Origin: Sulfuricurvum sp.
Lineage (GTDB): Bacteria; Campylobacterota; Campylobacteria; Campylobacterales; Sulfurimonadaceae
Reading direction: 5' to 3'
Assembly (NCBI RefSeq): GCF_028688295.1
Contig: NZ_JAQTYM010000011.1
Location: 1 to 57,567, forward strand
Length of the DNA: 57,567 nucleotides
The notes under the pieces are model-generated. The model was not told the DNA's origin and did no database searches. It was given only the letters and a program-made list of their open reading frames with translations. This document shows, in pieces, positions 8,503-18,104 of this stretch. The translations under genes and the position numbers were made by a program. How positions within the stretch are numbered: position 1 is the first letter of the stretch; each line of letters begins with the position of its first letter.

Positions 8503-9140
8503 CGCTGTACCCCTGAATAGACTCCCCAAAGGGCGATGGCAGCCCATGAAAGTGCCACGATAATTCCTCCTAGGATATCAGTGGGAAAGTGGACTTGCAG
8601 ATACATTCGTGAAGCAAAAATGCTGAGTGATACGAAGGCTAAGAGGGTAATTGCTCCGTTTTGGTAAGGGGTAGAGGAAGCGTAAAACGTGATACCAATA
8701 CCGATTGCAAATGCTGCGATTTGTGCTGAGTGCGCGCTCGGAAATGAAGGATCGAGAGGGAGTTCATGGATTGGTCCGAAAAAATGGGGACGTTTGCGCT
8801 CAAGGAGATATTTGAGAGCATAGGTAGTGATGACGCTTCCCCAAAAGAGGATAGTGAACATTTTTGCCATGGCGGGGTTCTCTATGCCATAAAAAAACAT
8901 ATAGATTAGATAAAGAGGAATCAATATCCAGAGTGACCCCAACCACGTAATTGCGGAGAAATAGTGATCCAACCAAGGGGTTCTAAGATGGTGAAACGAG
9001 GTTAAAATACTTTGGTCAAAACGAAGTAAATAGCCATTTTGGGTCGCTAGACTCAAGAGAATAAAGGCAGTGATTAAGCCTCCTAAAAGGAGGGGGAAAT
9101 TGCACCCTTGGTAGAGTATACATTTGAGATGATCAGCCAT
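8499..9140 (-). CDS. PAP2-family membrane lipid phosphatase
   Basis: Integral membrane phosphatase, 213 residues with about six helices. All three acid-phosphatase motifs are present: KYLLERKRP (K-x6-RP), PSFPSAHS (the usual PSGH with Ala for Gly) and SRMYLQVHFPTDILGG (SR-x5-H-x3-D). Substrate could be undecaprenyl pyrophosphate, phosphatidate or phosphatidylglycerophosphate. AGAGG lies before the ATG. It is translationally coupled to dgkA, whose kinase reaction is formally the reverse of a monophosphatase reaction. Confidence 0.92.
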   Translation of the reverse strand: MADHLKCILYQGCNFPLLLGGLITAFILLSLATQNGYLLRFDQSILTSFHHLRTPWLDHYFSAITWLGSLWILIPLYLIYMFFYGIENPAMAKMFTILFWGSVITTYALKYLLERKRPHFFGPIHELPLDPSFPSAHSAQIAAFAIGIGITFYASSTPYQNGAITLLAFVSLSIFASRMYLQVHFPTDILGGIIVALSWAAIALWGVYSGVQR

Positions 9141-9228
9141 GAGGCACCTCTTATCTTTTATTCCTTTAAGTCTATCGTATTACTGATGAATTGGATACAA
9201 TTTCTATTTTTTGGAATGGATAAAATGA

Positions 9229-9795
9229 ATGAATGGTACAATTAAGACGTTAGCAGGCATTTTTTTAGTTATTATTGGATTTGGGCTTATTGCTGGGCTT
9301 GCTTTTCCGATATTGAGCGATCCTGATAATGCTGGACGAAGTGAAAAACGGATGGATCTTAATTTTCCTTTTTTAAAAGAGGAGAAAGCTGAAGTCGTTT
9401 TGGTCTATTTCGGGTATGTAGGCTGTACTCGTGTGTGTAGCCCTGCACTCAATGACTTGGCTGAAATTTACCGGGAATCTCTCAAGCAAGAACCCCAGCA
9501 TCCACCTTCTTTATGGTTTGTCAATATGACGCCACAGATGGATGCTCACTCGGTTCAAAGTTGGGCGGAGCACTTTGATAAAGGGTTTAAAACTTATGCT
9601 CCCGATAAAGAGGAGTTGCAAGGTATGGTTGAGACTCTTAATTTGGTTTATACACAATTAGGGGCTGAAGCAGAACATATGCCGTATGCGTATTTAATAC
9701 GTAAAACGGAAAAAGGGTACGAATTGGTCTATATTTATACCTCTTCGCCTTACAACCGAACATTAATGCTAAATGACATAGGAGCGTTTCAATGA
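9229..9795 (+). CDS. SCO1/SenC-family thioredoxin-fold protein
   Basis: Membrane-anchored periplasmic protein of 188 residues. Residues 7-29 form an N-terminal helix, and the rest has the SCO thioredoxin fold. The copper/thiol site is visible as CTRVC in [15 protein letters not shown], and the distal His as [14 protein letters not shown] proteins deliver copper to CuA oxidases or act as thiol-disulfide sensors. No oxidase gene is nearby; instead the stop codon overlaps the start of a chemoreceptor by ATGA, which suggests a signalling rather than an assembly role. The role is inference; the fold and ligands are seen. Confidence 0.88.
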   Translation: MNGTIKTLAGIFLVIIGFGLIAGLAFPILSDPDNAGRSEKRMDLNFPFLKEEKAEVVLVYFGYVGCTRVCSPALNDLAEIYRESLKQEPQHPPSLWFVNMTPQMDAHSVQSWAEHFDKGFKTYAPDKEELQGMVETLNLVYTQLGAEAEHMPYAYLIRKTEKGYELVYIYTSSPYNRTLMLNDIGAFQ

Positions 9796-11312
9796 ATCTA
9801 AATTTTCTCTTTCCGGCCTACAACAGTGCTTTATCTCCTGAAATAAAAGAGCGTCTGAAAGACGATTTCATCAAAGCAGATAAGTTTATGCTGATTATCG
9901 GTGTACTCTCCTTTTTAACAGTGGCATTTATTACGTCGATCCGTTATTCAACGTATCAGTTTGGAATCATCAACGGTGCACTCGCATTGGGTCTTATTGT
10001 CATCGCTTTTCTCGGGTTTAGAGGTACGATGCTGGGACGAGTAATTATAGGGTTGGGACTCTCGATTTTTCCGATGATAATGATTCAACAGCAGTTGGGA
10101 ATGATCGAGATGCACTTTGCCCTTTTCGTTATCGCTGCTTTTTTAGCGATTTATAAAGATATTATCCCTATTTTGGTCGCTACGGTAGCGGTCGCGTTTC
10201 ACCACATTTTGTTTTTCTTTTTACAATTGAACCATTCCAGTATGTTTGGACTCGATGTTATTGTGTTTTCAAGCGGTTGTGACGTATGGATTTTATTGAC
10301 CCATATCGTAATGTTTGCGACGCAGGTGGTAGGATTGGTCTACATCATCATCATGACGACTCATCAGTTTATCAAAAGCAATCAGTTGCAAGTTGAATCT
10401 GATAATAATATCAAAGCACTTGAGCAAGGGATCCGTGAAGATGCAATGATGGTCAATGAAGCGGTTAGTATTTCTGCGGATGTTTCAAAAGGGATGATTG
10501 AGAGAACTTTGGTTTCTATCCCATCAAATCCTCAGCTTAAAGAGCTTCGCGAAGTCTTTAACAGTATGCTAGGAGCGTTACGCCAGATGGTAGGTCAAGA
10601 TCTGCAAGCGATTACCAAAGTAGTCGAATCGTACGGGAAACTGGACTTTACTCAACGGATCAATCAAAGTAGCGGTAAAATCGAACTTTTAGTTAATCAG
10701 TTAGGAGAAGATATTTCTCAAATGCTCCGTACTAGCTTAACCAACGGTACCGCTATGGAAGAGAATGCCAAACGTTTGAAAAATAATGTTGAAGAATTGG
10801 ACAGTTCTTCTCAAAAACAAGCACAAGAGCTACAAAAAACATCTCATCAAGTTGATCGTATGACCCAAAGTGTTGGAGATGTTCTTCAAAAAACACAAGA
10901 GGTTACTCGTCAGTCTGATGATATTAAAATGATTATTACCGTCATTGGCGATATTGCGGATCAAACGAATCTTTTGGCCCTGAATGCTGCGATTGAAGCG
11001 GCACGTGCAGGAGAACATGGACGAGGATTTGCGGTGGTTGCTGATGAAGTACGTAAACTGGCTGAACGGACCCAAAAATCACTATCAGATATTAATGCAA
11101 ATGTGAGTTTACTCGTTCAATCTATCAATGATATCGGTGAAGCGATTGATACACAAGCTCAAGGAATTAGTGAGATCAATCATATCATTTCAGGCTTTGA
11201 GTCGGAAACACAACACAATGCGATGATTGCTAAAAATACTGATTTGATTGCAAATGAAGTTTTTGTAATGGCTGATCGTGTTTTGAGCGAAGTAAAAACT
11301 AAAAAATTTTAG
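9792..11312 (+). CDS. Methyl-accepting chemotaxis protein with multi-pass membrane sensor
   Basis: Chemoreceptor of 506 residues. Residues about 30-195 form five or six membrane helices with almost no periplasmic loop, unlike the usual two-helix receptors with a ligand domain. Several His residues lie in or near helices ([21 protein letters not shown]), so metal or haem binding is conceivable. A helical linker leads to the signalling domain, whose tip reads [38 protein letters not shown] in two adjoining parts near residues 382-420. No C-terminal CheR/CheB tether is present. Coupled to the SCO protein upstream, which may be its periplasmic partner. Confidence 0.92.
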   Translation: MNLNFLFPAYNSALSPEIKERLKDDFIKADKFMLIIGVLSFLTVAFITSIRYSTYQFGIINGALALGLIVIAFLGFRGTMLGRVIIGLGLSIFPMIMIQQQLGMIEMHFALFVIAAFLAIYKDIIPILVATVAVAFHHILFFFLQLNHSSMFGLDVIVFSSGCDVWILLTHIVMFATQVVGLVYIIIMTTHQFIKSNQLQVESDNNIKALEQGIREDAMMVNEAVSISADVSKGMIERTLVSIPSNPQLKELREVFNSMLGALRQMVGQDLQAITKVVESYGKLDFTQRINQSSGKIELLVNQLGEDISQMLRTSLTNGTAMEENAKRLKNNVEELDSSSQKQAQELQKTSHQVDRMTQSVGDVLQKTQEVTRQSDDIKMIITVIGDIADQTNLLALNAAIEAARAGEHGRGFAVVADEVRKLAERTQKSLSDINANVSLLVQSINDIGEAIDTQAQGISEINHIISGFESETQHNAMIAKNTDLIANEVFVMADRVLSEVKTKKF

Positions 11313-11324
11313 GCAGTTTGAACC

Positions 11325-13805
11325 TTAATGATTGGAAATAAAATTTTTCAATTCATTGAGTGTTAACGGCTTTGCATAGTAATACCCCTGAATCTCATCG
11401 CATCCTGCTTCTTGTAAGAATTCTAATTGTTCTTTTGTTTCGACCCCTTCTGCGGTAATAGAGAGATTAAACGTTTTTGCTAATGCGATAATTGCACGCG
11501 TTATAGCAACTCCTTCGGAAGAGTGAGGGAGATCATCAACAAAAGATTTATCGATTTTAAGTCGGTCAACGGGAAGTTTTTTCAGATAACTAAGTGACGA
11601 ATAGCCTGTGCCAAAATCATCAATAGCAATTTTAATATTCATCGTTCTGAGTTTTTCAAGTGTTGAGAGTGCATGCTCGGCATTGGTAGCAAGATAGCTT
11701 TCAGTGATCTCTATTTCGAGCCATTGCGGATCAAACTCTGTCTTTTCAAATGCAGTATTGAGCATTTCAAAAAAATCATGTTTTTCGAGTTGAATCGCAG
11801 AAACATTGACAGCAATGTAAGGGAAAAAAAATCCCTGTGAACGCAGTTGCATAAAATCATGACTCGATTGTTGCAGAACCCATAATCCTATAGGAGCGAT
11901 GAGTCCTGTCTCCTCCGCTAAGTGGATAAAGCGATCCGGTGTCATCCACCCAAGAATATGGCTGTTCCATCGTATCAATGCTTCAACAGCAACTATTTTT
12001 CCACTTTGAGCTGAAATTTTTGGCTGATAGAGTAGCGTAAACTCGTCTCCTTTTTCTATTGCATTTTTCAGTGCATGGAGTACTTTACTGCGATTCTCTA
12101 TGATATGACCAAGCTCTTTTGTGAAAAAACTATAGCGATTTCGACCAGTGTCTTTGGAGCGATACATGGCTAAATCAGCATTTTTGATGAGATCTGATAT
12201 CGATTCACCATCTTCAGGAAAAACAGAAATACCGAGACTTGCAGAGGTTCTTATTTCATGTTCTCCACAGAGAAAAGAGAGATGAAAAGCATCGATAATT
12301 TTGCTTAATATGGGTTCCAAGTCGCTATGATGATCGAATCCTTCTATTAGAATATTAAACTCATCTCCACCAATTCTGGCTAATGTATCGGATTCACGCA
12401 GCGTTTTTCTAAGACGTAGTGCGACCTCTTGGAGGAGTATGTCTCCGATATTATGTCCGAGGGTATCATTGATTTGTTTGAATTGATCGAGATCCAAAAA
12501 AATAACTGCTAGATGTTTTTTTGTTCGTAAAACCCTAGAAATACCATGCTGTAAAAGAGCATTGAAGAGCCTACGGTTAGGAAGGTTGGTAAGCGAATCG
12601 GTATTAGAAAGATTTTCGAGCTCTTTTTGTGATTTTAGTAAAGAGTGCTCACGCTCTTGAATGGTAAATGCCAGTCGATTGACGTTTTTGGAAATGGTCT
12701 CTAACTCATCACCTGTCCGGATTACTTTATACTCAGAATAGTCCTGATTTTCGATATTTTCGATTTGTTTCATGAGGGATTGGAGTGGTTGTGCAACGGT
12801 TTTTTTGAATAGTATTCGAAGCAAGATCAGAGTTAGTAGTGTTAAAGATAAAATCAATACGAAAAATGTTATCCGGTTTTCCAAAAGCGTTTCTTCGAGC
12901 TCTGAGGCATGGAGTGAAGCATAAAAAACAATCTCTTCATTTTTAGTTTTGACGGTTGCAGAACTGATAAAATGATTTTTTTCTTCGATGAGCTCGAATG
13001 AACCTTTCTCCAGAGGGTGCAGCATTGTTATACTTTTTGGTTTTTCTGTACTCCAAATACTCATTCTCATATCATCTGAAAGTGCTTTTAGGTAAGATTG
13101 AGTGATGTGCCTGGACATTTCGATATGGGCGATTAGATGCTTTTGTTTCTGTGAAAAAAGGCTTTTATGCGCTTTAAGAACGAGATCGTCGTTAAAACGA
13201 TGATACGTGATGATACTATTTTGCCCGAGATCTTTTTGGGTATAGTAAGAAATATGCTTGTAGCTTAAAAGCCAGTGGGGATCGAATGGTCTTTGTAGGT
13301 AATCGTATTCATCTTCATAGCGACTGTAAAAAACAGGCTTTCCCTTTTCATAAGAGACATAGGTTAGGTAATAGCCTTTGGGTGTTTTATTAACGTAAGC
13401 GATAAGATCTTCATGGGAATCATAGAGTGCTATATCATTGTTTTGAGAGAGCTTTACACGACTGAGCAGTTCGTCGGCAATATGTTTTTTCTCTTCGTCA
13501 AGTAAAACAGCATCATAGTTTATTTTGTCTTGATAGCTATTAATAAGTTCAACCGAGGCTAAAAGCATCTCATCATCTTGGATAAATGCTATCCCTTTTT
13601 TGAGATCGATTTTAGCTTTATCCAAGTCGATTTGAATATGAGCAAAGGCATATTCTATTTTCTCTTGAGCGGCATTAACGAAATTTTTTCGCAAAAAATT
13701 GTCGAAATAAATTCCTGCTATCAGCGACAATACAAGAGTTGAAACGACTAAAATGAATGAAAGCTTCGTTTTAAGGTTAAAGGAGTGATAGAAAGTTTGA
13801 AACAT
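11325..13805 (-). CDS. Membrane sensor GGDEF-EAL bifunctional c-di-GMP enzyme
   Basis: Residues 17-35 and about 312-332 are membrane helices around a periplasmic sensor of about 275 residues; then HAMP (about 335-390), GGDEF (RIGGDEF near 478, I-site RESD five residues before) and EAL (VEALIRW near 606). The EAL set is complete: NVSA, EITES, DDFGTGYSSL, LKIDKSF, AEGVE and QGYYYAKP. Both synthesis and hydrolysis of c-di-GMP are thus possible. Its ATG shares one base with the stop of the binding-protein gene upstream (TAATG), so the two are made together. This recalls the NspS/MbaA pair of Vibrio cholerae, where a binding protein controls a GGDEF-EAL enzyme. Confidence 0.94.
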   Translation of the reverse strand: MFQTFYHSFNLKTKLSFILVVSTLVLSLIAGIYFDNFLRKNFVNAAQEKIEYAFAHIQIDLDKAKIDLKKGIAFIQDDEMLLASVELINSYQDKINYDAVLLDEEKKHIADELLSRVKLSQNNDIALYDSHEDLIAYVNKTPKGYYLTYVSYEKGKPVFYSRYEDEYDYLQRPFDPHWLLSYKHISYYTQKDLGQNSIITYHRFNDDLVLKAHKSLFSQKQKHLIAHIEMSRHITQSYLKALSDDMRMSIWSTEKPKSITMLHPLEKGSFELIEEKNHFISSATVKTKNEEIVFYASLHASELEETLLENRITFFVLILSLTLLTLILLRILFKKTVAQPLQSLMKQIENIENQDYSEYKVIRTGDELETISKNVNRLAFTIQEREHSLLKSQKELENLSNTDSLTNLPNRRLFNALLQHGISRVLRTKKHLAVIFLDLDQFKQINDTLGHNIGDILLQEVALRLRKTLRESDTLARIGGDEFNILIEGFDHHSDLEPILSKIIDAFHLSFLCGEHEIRTSASLGISVFPEDGESISDLIKNADLAMYRSKDTGRNRYSFFTKELGHIIENRSKVLHALKNAIEKGDEFTLLYQPKISAQSGKIVAVEALIRWNSHILGWMTPDRFIHLAEETGLIAPIGLWVLQQSSHDFMQLRSQGFFFPYIAVNVSAIQLEKHDFFEMLNTAFEKTEFDPQWLEIEITESYLATNAEHALSTLEKLRTMNIKIAIDDFGTGYSSLSYLKKLPVDRLKIDKSFVDDLPHSSEGVAITRAIIALAKTFNLSITAEGVETKEQLEFLQEAGCDEIQGYYYAKPLTLNELKNFISNH

Positions 13806-14719
13806 TAAAAGATGGGTCTCTCTTTATCAACGTTTTCTTTTGTAATCAGTTTTACGGGGATGATGATATGTTTTGGGACTTTCTCACCATTGAGAATTTT
13901 GATTGCAATTTGGGCACTTTTTTCTCCCCCGAGAGGGAATAATACGGAAGCAGTTTGTTTCCCTTTTCGAATGGCATCACGTGCTTCAGAGGTATAATCA
14001 CACCCTACTGTGATCATTGAAGAGGGATCTATTCCATGATGTTCCAGTGCGGAACGTGCTCCACTCACCATACTATCGCTTTCGGCAAAAATAGCATCAA
14101 TTTTTTCACCTGATTCAATCAGTTTTTCCATCTCTATAATGGCATCTTTACGGAGATAATTACCGGTTCGTTTGATAACAGAAATACCTCGATAGTTGGC
14201 CATTTCATCCATAAACCCTTTAGTACGCAGTTTAGTGACATCTGCTTTTAGAAGCCCTTCAAACAGAAGCACTTTTCCTTTGCCACCTAGACGTTTGGCG
14301 ATATACTCAGCTCCTATTTTTCCAATTTTGATATTATCAGAATTGATAAATGTCGTATAGTCGTTTCCCACAATCCCACGATCTAGGATGATGATCGGGA
14401 TGCCATTTTTATACGCTTTTGCAATGACCGGAACGACTGCTTTTTCATCATTAGTTCCTACAATGATTACATCAGCTTTCGAGGCGATAAAACCGTCGAT
14501 ATGATGGACGAGCAAAGAAGTTTGACCTTTTGCATCTGAGGAGACAAATTTCAGCTCAGGATAGTTAGAGAGGGCATCACGTACCTCATAAACTTGAGCT
14601 TTTCGAAAATCATTACCCATGGTATCTTGGGCAAAAGCGATGGTTTTTGTCTCTGCACAAGCACTAAGCGCCAGATACAAACTTAGCCCTGTAAAAAATA
14701 TAAATTTAAAATTGAACAC
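13805..14719 (-). CDS. Periplasmic sugar/AI-2-type binding protein (RbsB/LuxP fold), possible lipoprotein
   Basis: A 304-residue periplasmic-binding-protein type I member. The start is a signal sequence ending LALSACAE; LSAC fits a lipobox, so the mature protein may be lipid-anchored, although ordinary cleavage is also possible. Family segments are IAFAQDTMGNDFRKAQ, VIIVGTNDEKAVVPVI, GIPIIILDRG and FAESDSMVSGA, as in ribose, galactose and AI-2 binding proteins. No ABC permease or ATPase gene lies nearby; the neighbours are a porin and a GGDEF-EAL enzyme, so it probably reports ligand to the enzyme. Ligand unknown. Confidence 0.9.
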   Translation of the reverse strand: MFNFKFIFFTGLSLYLALSACAETKTIAFAQDTMGNDFRKAQVYEVRDALSNYPELKFVSSDAKGQTSLLVHHIDGFIASKADVIIVGTNDEKAVVPVIAKAYKNGIPIIILDRGIVGNDYTTFINSDNIKIGKIGAEYIAKRLGGKGKVLLFEGLLKADVTKLRTKGFMDEMANYRGISVIKRTGNYLRKDAIIEMEKLIESGEKIDAIFAESDSMVSGARSALEHHGIDPSSMITVGCDYTSEARDAIRKGKQTASVLFPLGGEKSAQIAIKILNGEKVPKHIIIPVKLITKENVDKERPIF

Positions 14720-14755
14720 TACCTACTCCTACATTATTCTCTAATTATATCGACT

Positions 14756-16006
14756 TTACCACCAATATTCGAATTGAACTCCGAGATTATTTCCGTGAGT
14801 TTGATCCGCATAATAGTCGCCGCCCACTAACCCTTTTGCATTGTTTGACCAATTTGCATGGGTATAGTAAACGCGAATAACAGGCCGTTTCCACAAACCT
14901 TTATCGAGTGCTGCTTCGAGTGCAAGGGTTGTTTTACTCAGCAGGTAGGTAGTATCATTAATCTTATCATCTACACGATCGATTCCTACTTCGGTGACCA
15001 ATCGGGCATTGCGGTGTAGGAACCAGTAAGGGCGTACACCGGCCGAGAGCCAAGTTTGTTTGAGGCCTGAAAATGCTTCTTCATCCCTCGTTTCATAAAC
15101 GAGGTTACTCATCATTCCCCACGTATCGTTGGCAAAATCGTTGTAGTTGATGAATCGCCATGTTTGCGCTTTTTCGATGGATGTTCCACTCTGGAGGATG
15201 GTTTCGACAAAGGGATCTTGATAGTAGGGTGAGACACTCCCCGCACCTTTAGCAACCCCTTCTCCATAAAATAATCCGGTTACATTTTCACCTTCCATTC
15301 CAAAAAGTTCTTGGGTTATTTTTTTATCTTTGTAGAGGCCTCCGAGGGCATATCCTCTTGACGTACCGGTATGTACCGTAGAGGTAAACTCATGAGCGTG
15401 AAGTGTCATAGTATTGGCAAAAAGTGTCCACTCACCCCTCGCAGTAGGAGCAGATAAACGAATATCATGACTGTCAAAAAGAACGCTATCGCTGCCGTTA
15501 ATCGTAGATGGATCGACATGATCAAAAAGGTAGCTATAAGAGAGCTTGACATCTCCTAGATCGAGGTTACGAAAACCTGCACCTGTTCCGCTCATATTGA
15601 AAAAAAAGTAATCACTTATATGACTGTCATACCGATCATAAAACCGTCTTCCTGCCCAAAAAGAGACACTGTTATCGAAAATACCGGAGAGTTCGGTATA
15701 AGCTTCATCGAGTCTTAGATACTCAATGTCGCGGTTATTAGGACCAGTAAAGACTGGACGGAGCTGATTATGCATCGTAATACCGTTGTCAAAAGTGATC
15801 GTATCGTAAAATCCAAGCTCTATCCATGTTTCACATTCGTTACCAAGACGGTATTTGCTTCCTGCGCCGGGTGCTTTGAAACAGACATCGGTTTTATCTC
15901 CATTCAATGAAGTTTGGAGACGTGCGTAACCAACCGTTCCAATACGATTATCTATGCCAAATGCACTTACAAAGAAACTGAATAAGATTAAAGCGAGTTT
16001 TTTCAT
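14756..16006 (-). CDS. Maltoporin-like (LamB family) outer membrane sugar porin
   Basis: An outer-membrane beta-barrel of 416 residues with a signal peptide (1-16). Similarity to LamB is clear by eye: the KYRLGNECETWIELGF stretch near residue 50, FWAGRRFYDRYD with SGTGAGFRNLDLG, WKRPVIRVYYTHANW, and a C-terminal FEYWW ending in aromatic residues as required for barrel insertion. LamB porins pass malto-oligosaccharides or other sugars. It lies 36 bp upstream of the binding-protein gene on the same strand and is probably the first gene of that operon. A sugar porin is unusual in a group better known for chemolithoautotrophy. Confidence 0.88.
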   Translation of the reverse strand: MKKLALILFSFFVSAFGIDNRIGTVGYARLQTSLNGDKTDVCFKAPGAGSKYRLGNECETWIELGFYDTITFDNGITMHNQLRPVFTGPNNRDIEYLRLDEAYTELSGIFDNSVSFWAGRRFYDRYDSHISDYFFFNMSGTGAGFRNLDLGDVKLSYSYLFDHVDPSTINGSDSVLFDSHDIRLSAPTARGEWTLFANTMTLHAHEFTSTVHTGTSRGYALGGLYKDKKITQELFGMEGENVTGLFYGEGVAKGAGSVSPYYQDPFVETILQSGTSIEKAQTWRFINYNDFANDTWGMMSNLVYETRDEEAFSGLKQTWLSAGVRPYWFLHRNARLVTEVGIDRVDDKINDTTYLLSKTTLALEAALDKGLWKRPVIRVYYTHANWSNNAKGLVGGDYYADQTHGNNLGVQFEYWW

Positions 16007-16202
16007 GGAGACTCTTTATCGGAGATAATATCTCTTTCTTAATCTATTGTAAGTATTAATAGCTGAATAATAACTTTAAATTATTTTATGTAGAGCTTTT
16101 TTTAGTATTACCTTTTAGATGACTACAAAAATTTGATGCTGAGATGCTCGGTGTTGTAATACTGCATATTTTTTTATCAATAAATGGAATGACAAAAAAA
16201 AG

Positions 16203-16242
16203 ATACCGGTATTAATATATTGAGCCTATACTACACGTATAG
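16203..16242 (+). promoter_or_regulatory. Palindromes in the promoter region of the coiled-coil/UbiB operon
   Basis: Within the 256 bp between the porin gene and the next start, two inverted repeats stand close together: ATACCGGTAT (16203-16212, perfect) and CTATAC-N5-GTATAG (16226-16242). The second contains TATACT (16227-16232), a possible -10 about 30 bp before the gene. I saw no good -35. A regulator-binding role is a guess from symmetry and position. The remainder of the gap is AT-rich with no other feature that I can support. Confidence 0.35.
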
Positions 16243-16262
16243 AAAGAAAACGGAGGATTATG

Positions 16263-16517
16263 ATGTTAAAAGAGTTACTGTATACAGGAATGGGCGGAGC
16301 ATTATTGCTCAAAGAGAGAGTCGAAGAGGAGCTTAAAAAACTCGAAGAGAAAGGGAAGCTCAACACTTCGGACACAAAAAGTTTTTTAGAAAGCCTCAAA
16401 ACCAAAGGGGAAGACGAAGAAAAACGGCTCAAAGAGGAGCTAAAAACGGCGATAAAAGAGGTGATCGAAGAGCTAGGAATCGCGACAAAAAAGGATATAG
16501 AAGCGTTAAAATCGTGA
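16263..16517 (+). CDS. Small phasin-like coiled-coil protein
   Basis: An 84-residue protein: a short hydrophobic start (LLYTGMGGALLL) and then a charged amphipathic helix dominated by Glu and Lys, ending IATKKDIEALKS. Such proteins are often named phasin or polyhydroxyalkanoate-granule-associated; the coiled-coil nature is visible, a granule role is not. Two ATGs lie in tandem (16260, 16263); the second is chosen because GGAGG (16252-16256) is 6 bp before it. The stop overlaps the GTG start of the UbiB-like kinase gene, so the products probably work together, perhaps at the membrane. Confidence 0.8.
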   Translation: MLKELLYTGMGGALLLKERVEEELKKLEEKGKLNTSDTKSFLESLKTKGEDEEKRLKEELKTAIKEVIEELGIATKKDIEALKS

Positions 16518-18046
16518 TCACTCTCTATTCACCTCTACGCCTTTGGAGCGTTTTTCGGCTGCTATTGTCGTTTTATCTGCTGATCAAAAAGAAGGAACGT
16601 TTTTTAGGAATATCTCCTCTCTCCCCTGATCAACTCGCGATCACGATCACCGATTTGGGGGCTAGTTTTATCAAACTGGCGCAGGTTTTAGCGACCCGAA
16701 ACGATTTTTTCGATGAGCCTTATCTGGCTGCCCTTAAAACACTCCATGATGATTTGCCTCCGATGAGTTTGAGCGCGTATGATCGGGTACTCTCAACGGC
16801 GTTTCCCACACTCCCATTTTTCCATTTTAATCCCATTCCTATCGCTTCTGCTTCGATCGGTCAGGTGCATGAAGCGTGGATTGATGAGAACACCAAAGTT
16901 GCCGTCAAACTGCGACGAGAGGGGATAAAGCGACGGGTGCGTGCCGATATACGGATACTGACCCTGTTTAACGGGTTGTTCCGCCCTTTATTTTCCCATA
17001 CGACCCGCCATTCGATTGAATCGGTGATCTCTGAATTTTCCTCGATGATTGTCCAAGAGTGTAGCCTCAACCATGAACGGAGCAATTTGGAGAAATTTTC
17101 CAAGATGTATAAAGATTCAGGGATTATTTTTCCGATTTGTTATCCATCCCTCAGCAGCGATGATGCCCTCGTGATGAGTTTCGAAGAGGGGTGGCGGTTT
17201 GATGATCGTGAAGCGATCCTCTCACACGGGTTAGATATCAAATCACTCATCGATCAATTGGTTCGATTTTATACCGATCAGATGTTGGTCAAAGGATATT
17301 TTCATGCAGATCCCCATCCGGGAAATCTCTTTGTAAACCCAGAGGGGAAACTGGTACTGCTCGATTTTGGGATGGTGAAACGGGTTCCTAACGATACCCG
17401 TATCGCTATTATAGAACTGATAAAAGCGGCAAATGAGCGCGATTTTGAAGCCTATGTCTCTGCGGCAAAACGTCTGGGAACGGTAGCGTACGATGCACCC
17501 TCATCTGAGTTGGCAGAATTTACTGAGCGGATGTTCGATATTTTCGGCAATGATGCGTTGGACAGCGGCAGTATGCAGAAACTCGCCTTTGAGGTGTTGG
17601 AACAGACCCGAAACCTCCCCTTTAAACTCCCCCAAGAGGCGATTTATATCCTCCGTGTGAGTGCTATTATCGAGGGGTTAGGGACGACCTATATCGAAAA
17701 TTTCAATGGGATAAAAGACATCCTCCCGATTTTGCAAAACAATATTCCCAGAGCATTAGGGATGAAAGAATCACTTGTTGAGACGCTCATTGATGAGATC
17801 AAACGTATCCCCAGTGACATAGCGGCATTTCGTCATGTGATCACACGCGCCAACAAAGGGGAGCTAAATGTGCAGCTCTCGCAGTTGCAGTATGAGATGA
17901 TGAAAAAAGAACTTCGCGAAGCGACGGCACCCATTTACACGGCACTCATTCTTGCTTTTGGAGCGATGGGTATGTGGATGGGAGGAATAGAGGAGGTTGC
18001 CTATGCACTGCTTGGGGGGGCAATGGTGCGCTTGTGGTTTAGATAA
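16514..18046 (+). CDS. UbiB/ABC1-family atypical kinase-like protein
   Basis: A 510-residue member of the UbiB/ADCK family, membrane-associated ATP-binding proteins linked to quinone biosynthesis or lipid handling. Visible motifs are the A-rich nucleotide loop ASASIGQVHEAW, the VAVKLRR lysine, HADPHPGNLFV and the metal-binding LLDFGM. The family-defining KxGQ motif reads FIKLAQVLATR, with Ala for Gly. Two hydrophobic segments near the C-terminus suggest membrane anchoring. It starts with GTG overlapping the stop of the coiled-coil gene (GTGA). Because Campylobacterota normally use menaquinone, the substrate pathway is open. Confidence 0.88.
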   Translation: MITLYSPLRLWSVFRLLLSFYLLIKKKERFLGISPLSPDQLAITITDLGASFIKLAQVLATRNDFFDEPYLAALKTLHDDLPPMSLSAYDRVLSTAFPTLPFFHFNPIPIASASIGQVHEAWIDENTKVAVKLRREGIKRRVRADIRILTLFNGLFRPLFSHTTRHSIESVISEFSSMIVQECSLNHERSNLEKFSKMYKDSGIIFPICYPSLSSDDALVMSFEEGWRFDDREAILSHGLDIKSLIDQLVRFYTDQMLVKGYFHADPHPGNLFVNPEGKLVLLDFGMVKRVPNDTRIAIIELIKAANERDFEAYVSAAKRLGTVAYDAPSSELAEFTERMFDIFGNDALDSGSMQKLAFEVLEQTRNLPFKLPQEAIYILRVSAIIEGLGTTYIENFNGIKDILPILQNNIPRALGMKESLVETLIDEIKRIPSDIAAFRHVITRANKGELNVQLSQLQYEMMKKELREATAPIYTALILAFGAMGMWMGGIEEVAYALLGGAMVRLWFR

Positions 18047-18104
18047 CTACTGATCTTATGTGTAAAGTAAATGCTGGCACCAACGGTCCATATTCTAAAT
18101 GCTC

